From Paenibacillus dendritiformis (lineage in GTDB: Bacteria; Bacillota; Bacilli; Paenibacillales; Paenibacillaceae): a stretch of DNA of 64,000 nt. Numbering within the stretch: the stretch's first letter is position 1; every line of letters starts with the position of its first letter. Made by a program: the position numbers and the translations under genes. The notes under the pieces were generated by a model. The model saw nothing but the letters and a program-made list of their open reading frames with translations. It made no database searches and was not told the origin of the DNA. The DNA lies in contig NZ_OX216966.1 in the NCBI RefSeq assembly GCF_945605565.1, forward strand, positions 2,181,501 to 2,245,500, written 5' to 3'. Of the stretch, positions 16,989 to 26,582 are shown in pieces.

Positions 16989-17138
16989 TTACGATATCAT
17001 GAACTTAATGATCACCATACCGAAGAAGACGACGAACATAAACCCGAACATGGCGTTGAACCCGAACAACACGTCTGAAAAATCATTTCTCGGCTCTTCG
17101 TTGACATGTTCGCGAGGATCCATCGTATTGGCTTCCAT
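16989..17138 (-). CDS. Small single-pass membrane protein (49 aa), unknown function
   Basis: The frame continues upstream to 17288, but the codons before 17138 look untranslated. ATG 17138 has GGGAGGA on the minus strand at the right distance. The product has a polar head with several acidic residues (MDPREHVNEEPRNDFSD) and one hydrophobic helix (AMFGFMFVVFFGMVIIKFMI), so an N-out or N-in single-pass topology. The good ribosome binding site, clear amphipathic layout and own terminator support a real gene. I do not recognise the family. It is divergent from trxA. Confidence 0.55.
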   Translation of the reverse strand: MEANTMDPREHVNEEPRNDFSDVLFGFNAMFGFMFVVFFGMVIIKFMIS

Positions 17139-17306
17139 TAGCGCGTCCTCCCATCTGTCCGTCACGTTGCAATGATTCAGATCACAACATAGACAGGTAG
17201 TAAAACCCATTTTAACGCCTCTAGTATATCGAACGGCGGCGGAACTGTAAAGTCCGGGCTTTCTTATCCTGTGACAAATTCCTAACAAAATGCATCCCGC
17301 TCTGAT

Positions 17307-17336
17307 TTCACATAAAAGTCCGACTTGTGGTATACT
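17307..17336 (+). promoter_or_regulatory. Promoter of trxA (extended -10)
   Basis: TTCACA (17307-17312), an 18-bp spacer and TATACT (17331-17336) preceded by TGG, an extended -10. It lies about 50 bp before the trxA start. Confidence 0.6.
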
Positions 17337-17388
17337 TTACTTGTTGACTCAGATATTCTGTTTTTCACGATAAAGGAGGTTCTCTAAC

Positions 17389-17709
17389 ATGGCTATCGTA
17401 AATGTGTCCGACCAGTCGTTCAAGACCGAGGTAGAAGGTCAGCAGGGCGTTGTATTGGTCGACTTTTGGGCGCCTTGGTGCGGCCCTTGCAAGAGATTGG
17501 CTCCGATTCTTGAAGAATTGGACGGAGAAGTAAGCGGTCAAGCCACGATCGCGAAGGTGAACGTGGATGAGAATCCGGAATCCGCTTCCCGCTTCGGCGT
17601 GATGAGCATTCCGACGATCATCGTGTTCAAGGACGGCCAGCCAGTGGACAAAGTGGTCGGCCTGAACTCCAAGGATGCGCTCAAAGGCTTGATTGGCAAG
17701 CATCAATAA
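17389..17709 (+). CDS. trxA: Thioredoxin
   Basis: A 106-aa thioredoxin with the active site WCGPC in VDFWAPWCGPCK (about residues 24-35), the cis-proline segment MSIPTIIVFKDG and the terminal VVGLNSKDALKGLI helix. It is a cytoplasmic disulfide reductase working with thioredoxin reductase. ATG 17389 follows AAAGGAGGT. Its single-gene transcript has its own promoter and terminator, as usual. Confidence 0.97.
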   Translation: MAIVNVSDQSFKTEVEGQQGVVLVDFWAPWCGPCKRLAPILEELDGEVSGQATIAKVNVDENPESASRFGVMSIPTIIVFKDGQPVDKVVGLNSKDALKGLIGKHQ

Positions 17710-17739
17710 GCATCCGTGCGGATGAGCATGCGATAGAAG

Positions 17740-17771
17740 AGAAGCCTTCCTGTTTCAGGAAGGCTTCTTTG
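17740..17771 (+). terminator. Terminator after trxA
   Basis: A perfect 13-bp stem (17740-17752 with 17756-17768) with a 3-nt loop. The T-run is short, but the stem is very stable. Confidence 0.75.
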
Positions 17772-17896
17772 CGTTGAGCAGAAGCGCAGCGCCCTCTTTT
17801 TTGATAAAATAGAAGAGTCATGCATCTAAAGTGAACGGCGTGAGCCTTCACGCAGGGTGCCGAGGCAGGAACAATGATGGTAAGGAGGGAGCTCGC

Positions 17897-20074
17897 GTGA
17901 GCGACTCGGACAAGAACCGCCCGAACTGGCGCGCAGAGCGGTGGAAGGCCCGCTGGAATGAACGCTATGCCCCGGAACAGGAAGACGAACTGGATGCCGA
18001 AGCGTTGGCCGAACGCGCCCAGGCGCTGGAGAAGATTCACCACAAGCTCGCCTTGCTGCCCGATGCGCCAGGCTGCTATTTGATGAAGAACAGAGAGGGC
18101 ACAATTATTTATGTCGGCAAGGCCAAGGTGCTCAAGAACCGTGTCCGCTCCTATTTCTCGGGCAGCCATGACGGCAAAACCCAACGACTTGTAGCGGAAA
18201 TCCGCGATTTTGAATATATCGTCACCGGCAGCAATATGGAAGCCCTCATCTTGGAATGCAATCTTATTAAGAAGCATCACCCGCGTTACAATGTGCTGCT
18301 GAAGGATGACAAGACGTTCCCTTATATCAAAATAACAAATGAACGCCACCCGCGGCTGGAGGTGACGCGCCGGGTGCTGAAGGATAAGGCGAAATATTTC
18401 GGCCCTTATCCGAACGGCTTCGCTGCCCAGCAGACGAAGAAGCTGCTCGATCGCCTCTACCCGCTGCGCAAATGCTCCACGCTGCCGGACCGGGTCTGCT
18501 TGTATTATCATATTGGCCAGTGCTTGGCGCCGTGTGAATACGAGGTGACCGAGTCCGAATACGAAAACATGGTGCAGGAGATATCCAAATTTCTCAGCGG
18601 CGGACATGAAGAGATTAAACGCGAGCTGCAGCGGAAGATGGAGGAGGCGGCCGAAGAGCTGCAATTCGAGCGGGCCAAGGAATATCGCGACCAACTGATG
18701 GCGATCGCGGCGATTATGGAGAAGCAGAACATCAATACATCCGATCAGGTCGATCGGGATGTGTTCGGGTTCGCGGTGGACAAAGGCTGGATGTGCGTGC
18801 AGATTCTATATATCCGTCAAGGAAAAATGATCGAGCGCCATACGACCCAATTCCCGTTCTATGGGGAGCCTTATGCCGACTTCATGTCATTCGTGACGCA
18901 ATATTACAGCGAGAATCCGGCGGTGCCGAAGGAGATTCTGCTCCCGGATCCGGACGGATTGGCTGCGCTGGCGGCAGACGCGGCCGCTGAAGCCGCTCTG
19001 GCGGCGGTGGAGGCCCGGCAAGAGACGGACGGAGATTCGGATGAATCCGCCCGCATTCCGGATGCAGGCCAACCGGAGGATTCGACAGACGGCGACGACG
19101 CGGAAGAGGGGGCTAATCCGAAGGGTCTGGACGCCGTTCCGCATGCCGAAGAGAGCTTGGCGACGACAGAAGCGCTGCAGCAATGGCTGAAGGTGAAGGT
19201 CATCCTGCCGAAGCGCGGGTTGAAGAAGCAGATGATCTCGATGGCGATGGAAAATGCGCGCGTTGCCCTGGAAGAGAAGTTCAAGCTGGTCGAGCGGAGC
19301 GAGGAGCGGACGCAGCGGGCAGCCCAACGGCTCGGGGATGCGCTCGGGATCGGTGCGCTTCGCCGGATCGAAGCGTTCGACAACTCCAATATCCAGGGGG
19401 CCGACCCGGTCTCTGCGATGGTCGTCTTCACCGACGGCAAGCCGGACAAGAAGGAGTACCGGAAATACAAAGTGCGCACCGTCGTCGGCCCGGATGATTA
19501 CGAGACGATGCGCGAAGTCATCCGCCGCCGCTATGAACGGGTGCTGAAGGAGCAGCTGGATATGCCGGATCTCATTATCGTGGACGGCGGCCGCGGTCAG
19601 ATGTCGGCGGCGCTGGATGTGCTCGAGAATGAGCTTGGCCTCGACATCCCGGTATGCGGGCTTGTCAAGGACAACAAGCATAAGACGGCGCAGCTGATGG
19701 CCGGATTCCCGCCCGCCATCGTGCCGCTTGCGCGGGACAGCCAGGAGTTCTACCTGCTGCAGCGAATTCAGGATGAGGTTCACCGCTTCGCGATCTCGTT
19801 CCACCGCGAACGGCGGGCCAAATCGATGGTGACGTCGGCGCTCGATTCCATTCCGGGCATTGGCGAGAAGCGGCGGAAGCTGCTGCTGAAGCACTTCGGC
19901 TCCTTGAAGAAAATCCGGGAAGCATCGGTCGAGGATTTCCGGGAGATCGGGATCGGCGAGAAGCTGGCGACTACGATCTTGGCCTCGCTCCGGCAAGAGA
20001 AGGAACCGCACGAAGCGGAGCAGGATGCCCCGGACATGGAGGCTGCCGATGTGGACAACGATAACGATGAATAA
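17897..20074 (+). CDS. uvrC: Excinuclease ABC subunit C, enlarged
   Basis: The UvrC nuclease of nucleotide excision repair, 725 aa against about 590-610 in most Bacilli. In order: a charged N-terminal extension (1-45), the GIY-YIG 3'-incision domain ([18 protein letters not shown], about 59-77), the UvrB-binding UVR motif ([13 protein letters not shown]), an extra Ala-then-Asp/Glu-rich insert at about 354-430, the RNase H-like 5'-incision domain ([18 protein letters not shown]) and a C-terminal helix-hairpin-helix ([12 protein letters not shown]), then an acidic tail. The frame opens at 17831. GTG 17897 has a perfect AAGGAGG eight bases before it, so I chose it. The low-complexity insert lies between domains and should not disturb catalysis. 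Confidence 0.95.
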   Translation: MSDSDKNRPNWRAERWKARWNERYAPEQEDELDAEALAERAQALEKIHHKLALLPDAPGCYLMKNREGTIIYVGKAKVLKNRVRSYFSGSHDGKTQRLVAEIRDFEYIVTGSNMEALILECNLIKKHHPRYNVLLKDDKTFPYIKITNERHPRLEVTRRVLKDKAKYFGPYPNGFAAQQTKKLLDRLYPLRKCSTLPDRVCLYYHIGQCLAPCEYEVTESEYENMVQEISKFLSGGHEEIKRELQRKMEEAAEELQFERAKEYRDQLMAIAAIMEKQNINTSDQVDRDVFGFAVDKGWMCVQILYIRQGKMIERHTTQFPFYGEPYADFMSFVTQYYSENPAVPKEILLPDPDGLAALAADAAAEAALAAVEARQETDGDSDESARIPDAGQPEDSTDGDDAEEGANPKGLDAVPHAEESLATTEALQQWLKVKVILPKRGLKKQMISMAMENARVALEEKFKLVERSEERTQRAAQRLGDALGIGALRRIEAFDNSNIQGADPVSAMVVFTDGKPDKKEYRKYKVRTVVGPDDYETMREVIRRRYERVLKEQLDMPDLIIVDGGRGQMSAALDVLENELGLDIPVCGLVKDNKHKTAQLMAGFPPAIVPLARDSQEFYLLQRIQDEVHRFAISFHRERRAKSMVTSALDSIPGIGEKRRKLLLKHFGSLKKIREASVEDFREIGIGEKLATTILASLRQEKEPHEAEQDAPDMEAADVDNDNDE

Positions 20075-20086
20075 CAAGACTCAAGC

Positions 20087-20123
20087 GAAGCTTTGCAGGC
20101 TGTTCCTGCAAAGCTTCTTTTTT
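20087..20123 (+). terminator. Terminator after uvrC
   Basis: A perfect 13-bp stem (20087-20099 with 20105-20117), a 5-nt loop and six T. Confidence 0.9.
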
Positions 20124-21009
20124 GGGGACGGTTCCGGTTGAAACGTACTTGCTTCCGCTTGGCCGTAGAACCGGGTTGACTCGGTCCCTCTTCGCAAGGG
20201 TTCGGAGTTCCTTATAAGCAATCTCCCCTCCGCTCAGAATCGAAGCTCGGCACGACTTGCTTCCTGTTAGCACCTTGCCGCTTCAACCTTGTTGATATGG
20301 GTGAAGATGCCGAAGACTCTGGCCTAGGGAAATGGGAAGGGGAGGCGGGAACCGAGGACTATAGCTGCCCCGAACCAGCTGAAGCTGATGGAATCGGATC
20401 CGCAGGAATCTGGAAGAGGAGCCTCCTGAATAGATGGGATAGGTTCCGAAGAAGTGAAGAGCGGGAAGCCTTCTGACTGGATGGGATAGGACCCTAAGGA
20501 ATGCGGAGCGCGAAGCATTTCTGACTGGATGGGATGGTCACCCTAAGGAATGCAGAACGGGAAGCCATCTGACTAGATGGGATAATCGCCCTAAGGAATG
20601 CAGAACGGGAAGCCTTCTGACTGGATGGGATAACCGCCCTAAGGAATGCAGAGCGGGAAGCCTCCTGACTGGATGGGATAGCTACCCTAAGGAATGCGGA
20701 GCGGGAAGCCTTTCTGAGTGGATGGGATAGCTACCCTAAGGAATGCAGAGCAGGTAGCCTCCTGACGAGATGGGAGAGTGCGCAAAAGGAAGCGGAAAGG
20801 CCCCCCGGGACGGAAACTGAGCCAAGGGGAGAATGTCTCTAAGGATAAAAGATGGGATGAACCTAACCTTGGGGAAAGAAAAGAAGGCAGAGAGGCGGTG
20901 CTGCTCTCTAGCGGTCAGCGCGGCCTTTCACGTTTATAGACCGTTCATCCGGGGAATGTTATGATGTTGGTCAAGAAATAAGCATTGAGCCGGTAAAGGG
21001 TGTGTTGTC
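20124..21009. other. Gene-free stretch dominated by a 48-bp tandem array
   Basis: No credible coding frame. The first 250 bp are irregular GA-rich sequence, the middle is the 48-bp array (20426-20800), and the last 150 bp lead to the AraC-fusion gene. I see no clear promoter. Confidence 0.6.
20426..20800. repeat. Tandem array of eight 48-bp units
   Basis: Units begin at 20426, 20473, 20521, 20569, 20617, 20665, 20714 and 20762, so the period is 47-49 bp. Each unit has CTGACTGGATGGGATA, then a variable 4-5 nt, CCCTAAGGAATGC, and GAGCGGGAAGCC. The inner units are the most alike and the outer ones are decayed. Although 48 is divisible by three, no frame is open across the array, so it is not a protein repeat. 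There is no spacer diversity, which rules out a CRISPR array. Confidence 0.9.
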
Positions 21010-22209
21010 GTGTATTTCGACCGCGGGACGATAAGAACGAAGCTGCAATCACAGATCCAGGCGAACGGGCATATTATTGGCGTAGCAGCCGGGGCGGGCA
21101 TCACCGCGAAATATGCGGTAAAGGGCGGAGCGGATTTCATTTTAGCCTTAAATTCAGGCCGGTTCCGGCAGATGGGATTGAGCTCGCTTGGCGGGCTGCT
21201 TCCCTTTTCGAACAGCAACGATCTCGTGATGGAATTCGGAACGAGGGAAATTATCCCTATCGTCAGAGATGTTCCCGTTATCTTCGGGCTGTGCGCGACG
21301 GATCCGACTATTGAGTTAGAGCCATATATTGAATCGATTCGGGAACAGGGCTTTTCTGGAATAAATAACTATCCGACCGTCGGATTAATGGGTGGTCTTT
21401 TTGGTGAGGCTTTGAAGGAAGAAGGGACTTGCTTCGACATCGAAATCGAGGCGATTCAGATAGCGCATGAGAAAGGCTTGTTTACGATCGCGTTCGTGTT
21501 CGAAGAAGAGCAGGCTCGGCGTATGGCCAATGCCGGAGCGGATATCGTGTGCGCGCATTTGGGCTTTACGAAGGGCGGCGTTCTCGGCGCCAAAAAGGTA
21601 TTGTCGCTCAAAGCGGCGGCGGAGCTGGCAAAAGCTATTTTTAAAGCCTGCGATGAGGTCAATCCCGGCGTTATGAAAATGGTCTACGGCGGGCCGGTCA
21701 ACACGCCTTCCGACGTGGAGTATATGTACGACAATACCGGAGCCGTGGGCTATTTGGGCGGATCGTCCTTCGAGCGAATCCCTTCCGAAGCGGCGATTAC
21801 GCAGACGGCCAGCGAGTTCAAGGAGGCGGGGCTGACCGAGCAGGACAAGCTCCTTCGCCATATGCTGGAGGGCGTGGCCAAGCATTATGATTATGTGCAG
21901 TTCGTGAAGGAGTATGTGGCCGCGAATTACATGAATGAGATTTCGTTTACGGAACTCGCTTTGGTAGCCCATATTTCGCGTACGCATTTAAGCTATTTGT
22001 TCAAAAAAGAGGTGGGGTGCACGTTCCCCGAATACGTGACGAGATTCCGAATCAACAAGGCCATGGAGTTCATGAAGCAGGACCATATCGAGCTGTCCGA
22101 GGTGTCGGCGCTGGCCGGATATAATGACTACGCCCATTTCAGCAAAACATTCAAAAAACTGACGGGGCTGTCCCCGCGAGAATATCGACGTCAGTACAAA
22201 AACACATAA
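21010..22209 (+). CDS. AraC-type regulator with TIM-barrel (PEP-hydrolase-like) sensor domain
   Basis: A 399-aa fusion. Residues 1 to about 280 are a TIM barrel of the PEP-hydrolase/TIM-barrel signal family, clearly paralogous to the stand-alone protein encoded at 23545-24378 (shared segments: GAGITAKYA against [18 protein letters not shown] against [15 protein letters not shown] against FPTVGL, GADIVCAHLG against [10 protein letters not shown]). Residues about 298-397 are a two-helix-turn-helix AraC domain (SFTELALVAHISRTHLSYLF and SEVSALAGYNDYAHFSKTF). It starts at GTG 21010 after AAAGGG. Placed directly before the UPF0261/TIM-barrel pair, it is likely their activator, with the barrel sensing the pathway's substrate or product. 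The ligand is unknown. Confidence 0.88.
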   Translation: MYFDRGTIRTKLQSQIQANGHIIGVAAGAGITAKYAVKGGADFILALNSGRFRQMGLSSLGGLLPFSNSNDLVMEFGTREIIPIVRDVPVIFGLCATDPTIELEPYIESIREQGFSGINNYPTVGLMGGLFGEALKEEGTCFDIEIEAIQIAHEKGLFTIAFVFEEEQARRMANAGADIVCAHLGFTKGGVLGAKKVLSLKAAAELAKAIFKACDEVNPGVMKMVYGGPVNTPSDVEYMYDNTGAVGYLGGSSFERIPSEAAITQTASEFKEAGLTEQDKLLRHMLEGVAKHYDYVQFVKEYVAANYMNEISFTELALVAHISRTHLSYLFKKEVGCTFPEYVTRFRINKAMEFMKQDHIELSEVSALAGYNDYAHFSKTFKKLTGLSPREYRRQYKNT

Positions 22210-22315
22210 ACGCCGTACAAATTCACATGAATTGCCCCTTTGAAAGCTCTATACTTGAATTGTAAGCAAGTTCAGCAATCTTGAATACTTCCACTTTACC
22301 GAGGAGGTTATGCCA

Positions 22316-23548
22316 TTGAAAACAGTCGCGATAGTCGGAACGTTTGATTCCAAAGGTACCGAGTTTTCTTTTGTCAGAGATATGCTTCAAGGTCTTGGGC
22401 TGAATACGCTTATGATCCATAGCGGAGTGTTCGAGCCTATGTTCGTCCCGGACGTCTCGAATGAGGAAGTAGCGAGGGAAGCTGGAGCGGATATTCGTGA
22501 AATCGCCTCCAAACGGGACCGATCGTTAGCAACGGAAGTACTTGCGAAGGGCATGGAAAAGCTGGTTCCGAGACTGTACGCGGAAGGGAAATTCGATGGA
22601 ATCATCTCCTTCGGCGGCAGCGGCGGCACATCTATCGTTACGCCCGGAATGAGAGCGCTCCCAATCGGCGTGCCGAAGATAATGGTGTCGACCGTCGCTT
22701 CCGGGAACGTCTCGCAATATGTCGGGACGAGCGATATTATGATGTATCCATCTATCGTCGACGTGTCGGGCCTGAACTCGATTTCGACCAAAATATTTAC
22801 GAACGCGGCCCTGGCGATAGCCGGCATGCTGAAGTTCGAGGTGGAGCATGCCGTGGAGAAAAAGCCGCTCATCGCCGCGACGATGTTCGGGCTGACGACG
22901 CCTTGCGTCAATCAAGCCCGCGAGTATTTGGAGGAACAAGGCTATGAAGTCGTCGTGTTCCATGCCACCGGCGCCGGCGGCAAGACGATGGAACGGTTGA
23001 TCGATTCCGGATTCTTCGATGGCGTTCTCGATATCACCACTACGGAGTGGTGCGACGAGCTGGTCGGCGGCGTGCTCAATGCGGGACCGAATCGGCTCGA
23101 AGCAGCCGTGCGGGCGCGCGTGCCTCAAGTGGTCTCGACAGGAGCATTGGACATGGTGAACTTCGGCCCGTTCGAGACGGTGCCGGAGAAGTTCGCGAAT
23201 CGAACGTTCTACAAGCATAATCCGACCGTCACGTTGATGAGAACAACCGTGGAGGAAAATACAGAGCTCGGCAAAATTATCGCCGGGAAGTTGAATGAGG
23301 CGATCGCCCCGACCGCGCTCATGCTGCCCTTGAAGGGCGTATCCGGTCTGGATGTGGAAGGGCAGCCATTCTACGGACCGGAAGAGGATCGGGCGTTGTT
23401 CGATACGCTTAGACAGGAGATTGACCGCAATGCCATAGAGCTCATCGAACTGGATGCGGACATCAATGACAAGAGCTTTGCGCTGGCCGCAGCCCGGAAG
23501 CTGGTCGAACTGATGCGGAAGCACACACAAGAGGAGGATGCAAAATGA
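22316..23548 (+). CDS. Tm-1-like ATP-binding protein (UPF0261)
   Basis: A 410-aa soluble protein of the UPF0261/Tm-1-like family, whose plant member is the N-terminal half of the tomato Tm-1 virus-resistance protein. It starts [16 protein letters not shown] and has FGGSGGTSI and GASxxG-like glycine loops. An ATG at 22310 is only two bases after GAGGAGG. The in-frame TTG at 22316 has the ideal eight-base spacing and matches the family start, so I chose it. The stop overlaps the next start (ATGA), implying translational coupling with the TIM-barrel enzyme. In plants the two parts are fused, so a physical or metabolic partnership is likely. The reaction is not known. Confidence 0.85.
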   Translation: MKTVAIVGTFDSKGTEFSFVRDMLQGLGLNTLMIHSGVFEPMFVPDVSNEEVAREAGADIREIASKRDRSLATEVLAKGMEKLVPRLYAEGKFDGIISFGGSGGTSIVTPGMRALPIGVPKIMVSTVASGNVSQYVGTSDIMMYPSIVDVSGLNSISTKIFTNAALAIAGMLKFEVEHAVEKKPLIAATMFGLTTPCVNQAREYLEEQGYEVVVFHATGAGGKTMERLIDSGFFDGVLDITTTEWCDELVGGVLNAGPNRLEAAVRARVPQVVSTGALDMVNFGPFETVPEKFANRTFYKHNPTVTLMRTTVEENTELGKIIAGKLNEAIAPTALMLPLKGVSGLDVEGQPFYGPEEDRALFDTLRQEIDRNAIELIELDADINDKSFALAAARKLVELMRKHTQEEDAK

Positions 23549-24378
23549 AACAAACTCGTCAGGAAATCATCAGCCAACTGAAAGCGCAAGTCGCCAAAGG
23601 CGACATGATCTTGGGCGCCGGAGCGGGAACCGGCATCTCCGCCAAGAGCGGCGAAGCGGGCGGCGTCGATTTGATCATCATTTACAACTCGGGAAGATAT
23701 AGAATGGCCGGCCGGGGCTCGCTGGCGGGATTGATGCCTTACGGGGATGCCAACCAGATCGTGGTCGATATGGGGGCGGAAGTATTGCCGGTCGTGAAGC
23801 GCGCTCCGGTGCTGGCGGGCGTGTGCGGCACCGATCCGTTCCGCATCATGGATGTGTTCCTGAAGCAGTTGAAGGAACAAGGCTTCGCGGGCGTGCAGAA
23901 CTTCCCGACCGTCGGCTTGATCGACGGCGTCTTCCGGGCGAATCTGGAGGAGACAGGCATGGGCTATGATCTGGAAGTAGACATGATTCGCAAGGCCCAT
24001 GAGCTTGATCTGCTCACGACGCCGTATGTGTTCGACGAAGAGCAGGCGATCAAGATGGCCAAGGCGGGCGCGGATATTTTGGTCGCGCATATGGGCTTGA
24101 CGACCAAAGGGACGATCGGCGCGAAGACCGCGCTCACTCTTGACGATTGCGCCAAGAGAATTCAGGCCATCGCCGATGCGGGCCGTTCGGTGAATCCGGA
24201 TATTTTGGTCATCTGCCACGGCGGTCCGATTGCGGAGCCGGAGGATGCCCGCTATATTTTCGAGCATACGACCGGCATTGATGGATTTTTCGGCGCTTCC
24301 AGCATCGAGCGGTTCGCCGCCGAGGTTGGCATCCGCCAGCAAGCCGAAGCGTTCAAACATGTTAAATTGAAATCGTAA
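23545..24378 (+). CDS. TIM-barrel protein, PEP-hydrolase-like family
   Basis: A 277-aa TIM-barrel protein equivalent to the C-terminal half of plant Tm-1-like proteins. Conserved stretches: [58 protein letters not shown] and [11 protein letters not shown]. Family members are annotated as phosphoenolpyruvate-hydrolase-like, but the true reaction is uncertain. It overlaps the preceding UPF0261 gene by 4 bp, and its start is served by GAGGAGG inside that gene. A paralogous barrel is the sensor of the AraC regulator upstream, so enzyme and sensor probably bind related ligands. Confidence 0.85.
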   Translation: MKQTRQEIISQLKAQVAKGDMILGAGAGTGISAKSGEAGGVDLIIIYNSGRYRMAGRGSLAGLMPYGDANQIVVDMGAEVLPVVKRAPVLAGVCGTDPFRIMDVFLKQLKEQGFAGVQNFPTVGLIDGVFRANLEETGMGYDLEVDMIRKAHELDLLTTPYVFDEEQAIKMAKAGADILVAHMGLTTKGTIGAKTALTLDDCAKRIQAIADAGRSVNPDILVICHGGPIAEPEDARYIFEHTTGIDGFFGASSIERFAAEVGIRQQAEAFKHVKLKS

Positions 24379-24428
24379 ATAAAGAAAAACAGCATTGCTG
24401 GGCCTGTCCCGCAACGCTGTTATAAATA

Positions 24429-24485
24429 AGACGTGTACACGGATAACCCCGCCGCAAGGAGGTTACGCCGTACACGTCTTTTTTT
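24429..24485 (+). terminator. Terminator after the Tm-1-like operon
   Basis: A perfect 10-bp outer stem (24429-24438 with 24470-24479) with an inner GGATAACC/GGTTACG stem, then seven T. It lies between convergent genes. Confidence 0.8.
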
Positions 24486-26125
24486 CATAGCAGCCTTGTT
24501 CTATACCGATGGAGACGGCGTATGCCGTACACGATCAATACCGGCAGCGCCAGATAGAATACGCCGAGCCCGAGGCCGGCTGCCGTTCCCTCCAGCAGGT
24601 AAGAGATGCTCATCAGCACGTTGTCGAGCATGAGATGGGCGAACATGGCGGTCCAGAAGCCATGGCGCAGCATGATCGCGAGGAACAGGAAGCCGATAAT
24701 GAGCAGCTCCACCGGCCGTGAATAGTACGGGTATATCGGATACGTCACATGGCCGAAAGCCCACACCAAGGTCGGGATGACGCCGGCTGCCCATGGGTTC
24801 CGAATCCAGCGGTTCAGCAGGCCGGTCCCGAACCAGCGGAATACGCCTTCCTCCGAAATCGCCGCCATCCAGGCGAGGAGCGGATAGAGGGCAGGCACGG
24901 TCAGATTGAGCGGCGACATGGAGGCGTCGGTAGCCGACCAGGCGCCGAAGCCCGTCTCCAGCGTCAGGAAGATGACGCTCTGTATGCCGAGCAGTACGCC
25001 CGCGTACAGTGTTCCGAGGCGGAAGGACCCGGTCAAGACCGTGCCGAAGGACGGATCGCGCCAAGTCGGCAGCAGATCGGTTCGCCCCTCCTCTCTCCAC
25101 AAATAGGAGCCTGATACAAGCGAAAAATAGAGGAACAGCCCTTGGGTGACCATAATGGCCCCTTGCAGCACGAGCGCCGCAGTCAGGTTCAGTTCCGTAC
25201 GGGGCACTCCGAACTGCAGGACGACCAGCCCGGGCATCATATTCCACATATGGAGCACAGAGATCGCGCACGACAGGATCGACAACGCGATCAGCGTTCC
25301 TGAGCTGAAGCGGATCCGCCGCCGGTAATAGATGCAGGCCCAGAGGGCGAGCATGCTGAGCATGATCGACATCCACCGGTAGCCGAAGCGGTATACGGAG
25401 CCGGCGGTCTCGATCTGTGTCTGGTCAAGTGCCTGATAGTCGGGCGGAACGCTCCAGACGGGATGCAGCGCAACGACGCGATCTGAGCGCATGCGCACGA
25501 CCAGTTCGAGCCGGGCCGCTCCGATCTCGCCCTGCTTGACGGTATAGCGCAGTTCATCTGGCCGGGACGGGTGAACGTTCTGCAGCACCAGCTTGGAAGG
25601 GTCCCAGCCGAGCGCGCTCAGCTCGCGGGCGGCAATCGGCCGTGCCTTCTCTTCTGCGAGCGCGGGCAGCTCCGATTGTGGCCTCCCCGGCATCGCGGCT
25701 AATTCATACCCCACCACGCTGCCGCTTGTCATATGTACGTCAATCTTCAAAATGTCCTTCCCGTCGGGTGTCGTGACGCCGAGCAGGACTTGATAAATGT
25801 CAATCGGGGCCTGGCTGTCCCAGTCAGCATAGCTTGCGGCCAATCTTTCCCGGTTCATATAGCCTGCCGCCAGCCTGTCGGTCTTGTAGACGACCGTCGG
25901 CTCCTGTTCCGACACCATCATGAGGCTTCTCCACGGCTCGCGACTCACAAATTCAAGTGCCCGTTCGGCAGCCTGTCGCTTCGTCAGAAGCGTTCGCTCC
26001 TGCTCTGGCCCGGTCCGGTTCGCTTCCTGAAGCGAGGGAATAACAATCTGCAGGAGCACAAACACTATAAATCCAATGATCGAAGCCAGCAATAAACGTT
26101 TCGTTGAATGATGGGACACAGGCAT
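24485..26125 (-). CDS. CPBP-family intramembrane metalloprotease with long extracytoplasmic domain
   Basis: A 546-aa membrane protein. After one N-terminal membrane helix (residues about 10-30) comes a roughly 230-residue soluble, probably extracytoplasmic region, then about eight membrane helices. The C-terminal part has the CPBP (Abi) motifs in order: EEGVFRWF (EExxxR), FGHVTYP (FxxxH) and HLMLDN (HxxxN/D), the glutamate and histidine residues that bind the catalytic metal. An upstream ATG (26197) exists, but GGAGGT precedes the ATG at 26125. CPBP proteases process prenylated proteins, signal peptides or self-immunity targets. The large N-terminal domain is longer than usual, and its role is unknown. 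Confidence 0.8.
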   Translation of the reverse strand: MPVSHHSTKRLLLASIIGFIVFVLLQIVIPSLQEANRTGPEQERTLLTKRQAAERALEFVSREPWRSLMMVSEQEPTVVYKTDRLAAGYMNRERLAASYADWDSQAPIDIYQVLLGVTTPDGKDILKIDVHMTSGSVVGYELAAMPGRPQSELPALAEEKARPIAARELSALGWDPSKLVLQNVHPSRPDELRYTVKQGEIGAARLELVVRMRSDRVVALHPVWSVPPDYQALDQTQIETAGSVYRFGYRWMSIMLSMLALWACIYYRRRIRFSSGTLIALSILSCAISVLHMWNMMPGLVVLQFGVPRTELNLTAALVLQGAIMVTQGLFLYFSLVSGSYLWREEGRTDLLPTWRDPSFGTVLTGSFRLGTLYAGVLLGIQSVIFLTLETGFGAWSATDASMSPLNLTVPALYPLLAWMAAISEEGVFRWFGTGLLNRWIRNPWAAGVIPTLVWAFGHVTYPIYPYYSRPVELLIIGFLFLAIMLRHGFWTAMFAHLMLDNVLMSISYLLEGTAAGLGLGVFYLALPVLIVYGIRRLHRYRTRLL

Positions 26126-26331
26126 AGCGCTACCTCCGTTATCCATTCCGGTGCTTTTCATTATTGTATCCACTCTCTTGGCGGAAAGTCCAGGCATGCA
26201 AATTATGGAAGAAAACAGCTACACGTTGAAATAGTAAGCGTGAAAGACACAGTGGGAGATTAGGATAGGATGTAAGCGCTATTTGAAGTCTTTTTCCTGT
26301 ATTTTTTGTTTATTTTGTGGCTGCATCGACT

Positions 26332-26360
26332 TTGTGCCCTTGTCATGAAACGTATATAAT
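26332..26360 (+). promoter_or_regulatory. Promoter of ktrBA
   Basis: TTGTGC (26332-26337), a 17-bp spacer and TATAAT (26355-26360), about 20 bp before the riboswitch. Confidence 0.7.
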
Positions 26361-26377
26361 CTCGTTATGAATTGAAT

Positions 26378-26512
26378 ACAGCCGAATTTCGTGAATACGA
26401 AAGCGGGGGACCCGATCATTGGGGTGAATTTTGCGCCGATCCGCGTTAAGGATCGACGCAAATAGGGCGGCCTGGACGCGCCCGAATCCGTCAGCTAACC
26501 TCGTAGGCATTG
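26378..26512 (+). ncRNA. ydaO/yuaA riboswitch (c-di-AMP)
   Basis: The sequence has the conserved order of the ydaO/yuaA class: GCCGAAT, CGGGGGACCCGA, TTGGGGTGAA, TTGCGCC, TTAAGGATCGACGC, then CCCGAATCCGTCAGCTAACC and TCGTAGGC. A terminator follows at 26533-26558. The class binds c-di-AMP and turns off downstream potassium-uptake genes, which fits the ktrB-ktrA genes here. Confidence 0.95.
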
Positions 26513-26532
26513 AACGTCAGGATACCAGCGTT

Positions 26533-26558
26533 AGCATTGGATTTCCAGTGCTTTTTTT
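26533..26558 (+). terminator. Expression-platform terminator of the c-di-AMP riboswitch
   Basis: An 8-bp stem (26533-26540 with 26545-26552, one G-T pair), a 4-nt loop and seven T, lying 25 bp before the ktrB start. Confidence 0.85.
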
Positions 26559-26582
26559 CGTGCTGAAAATGAGGTGATTTCG

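Noticed and set aside
20426..20800. Possible CRISPR array
   Set aside because: The 48-bp units are contiguous, with no unique spacers between identical repeats, and no cas gene is present. The 46-bp array at 34198-34360 fails the same test.
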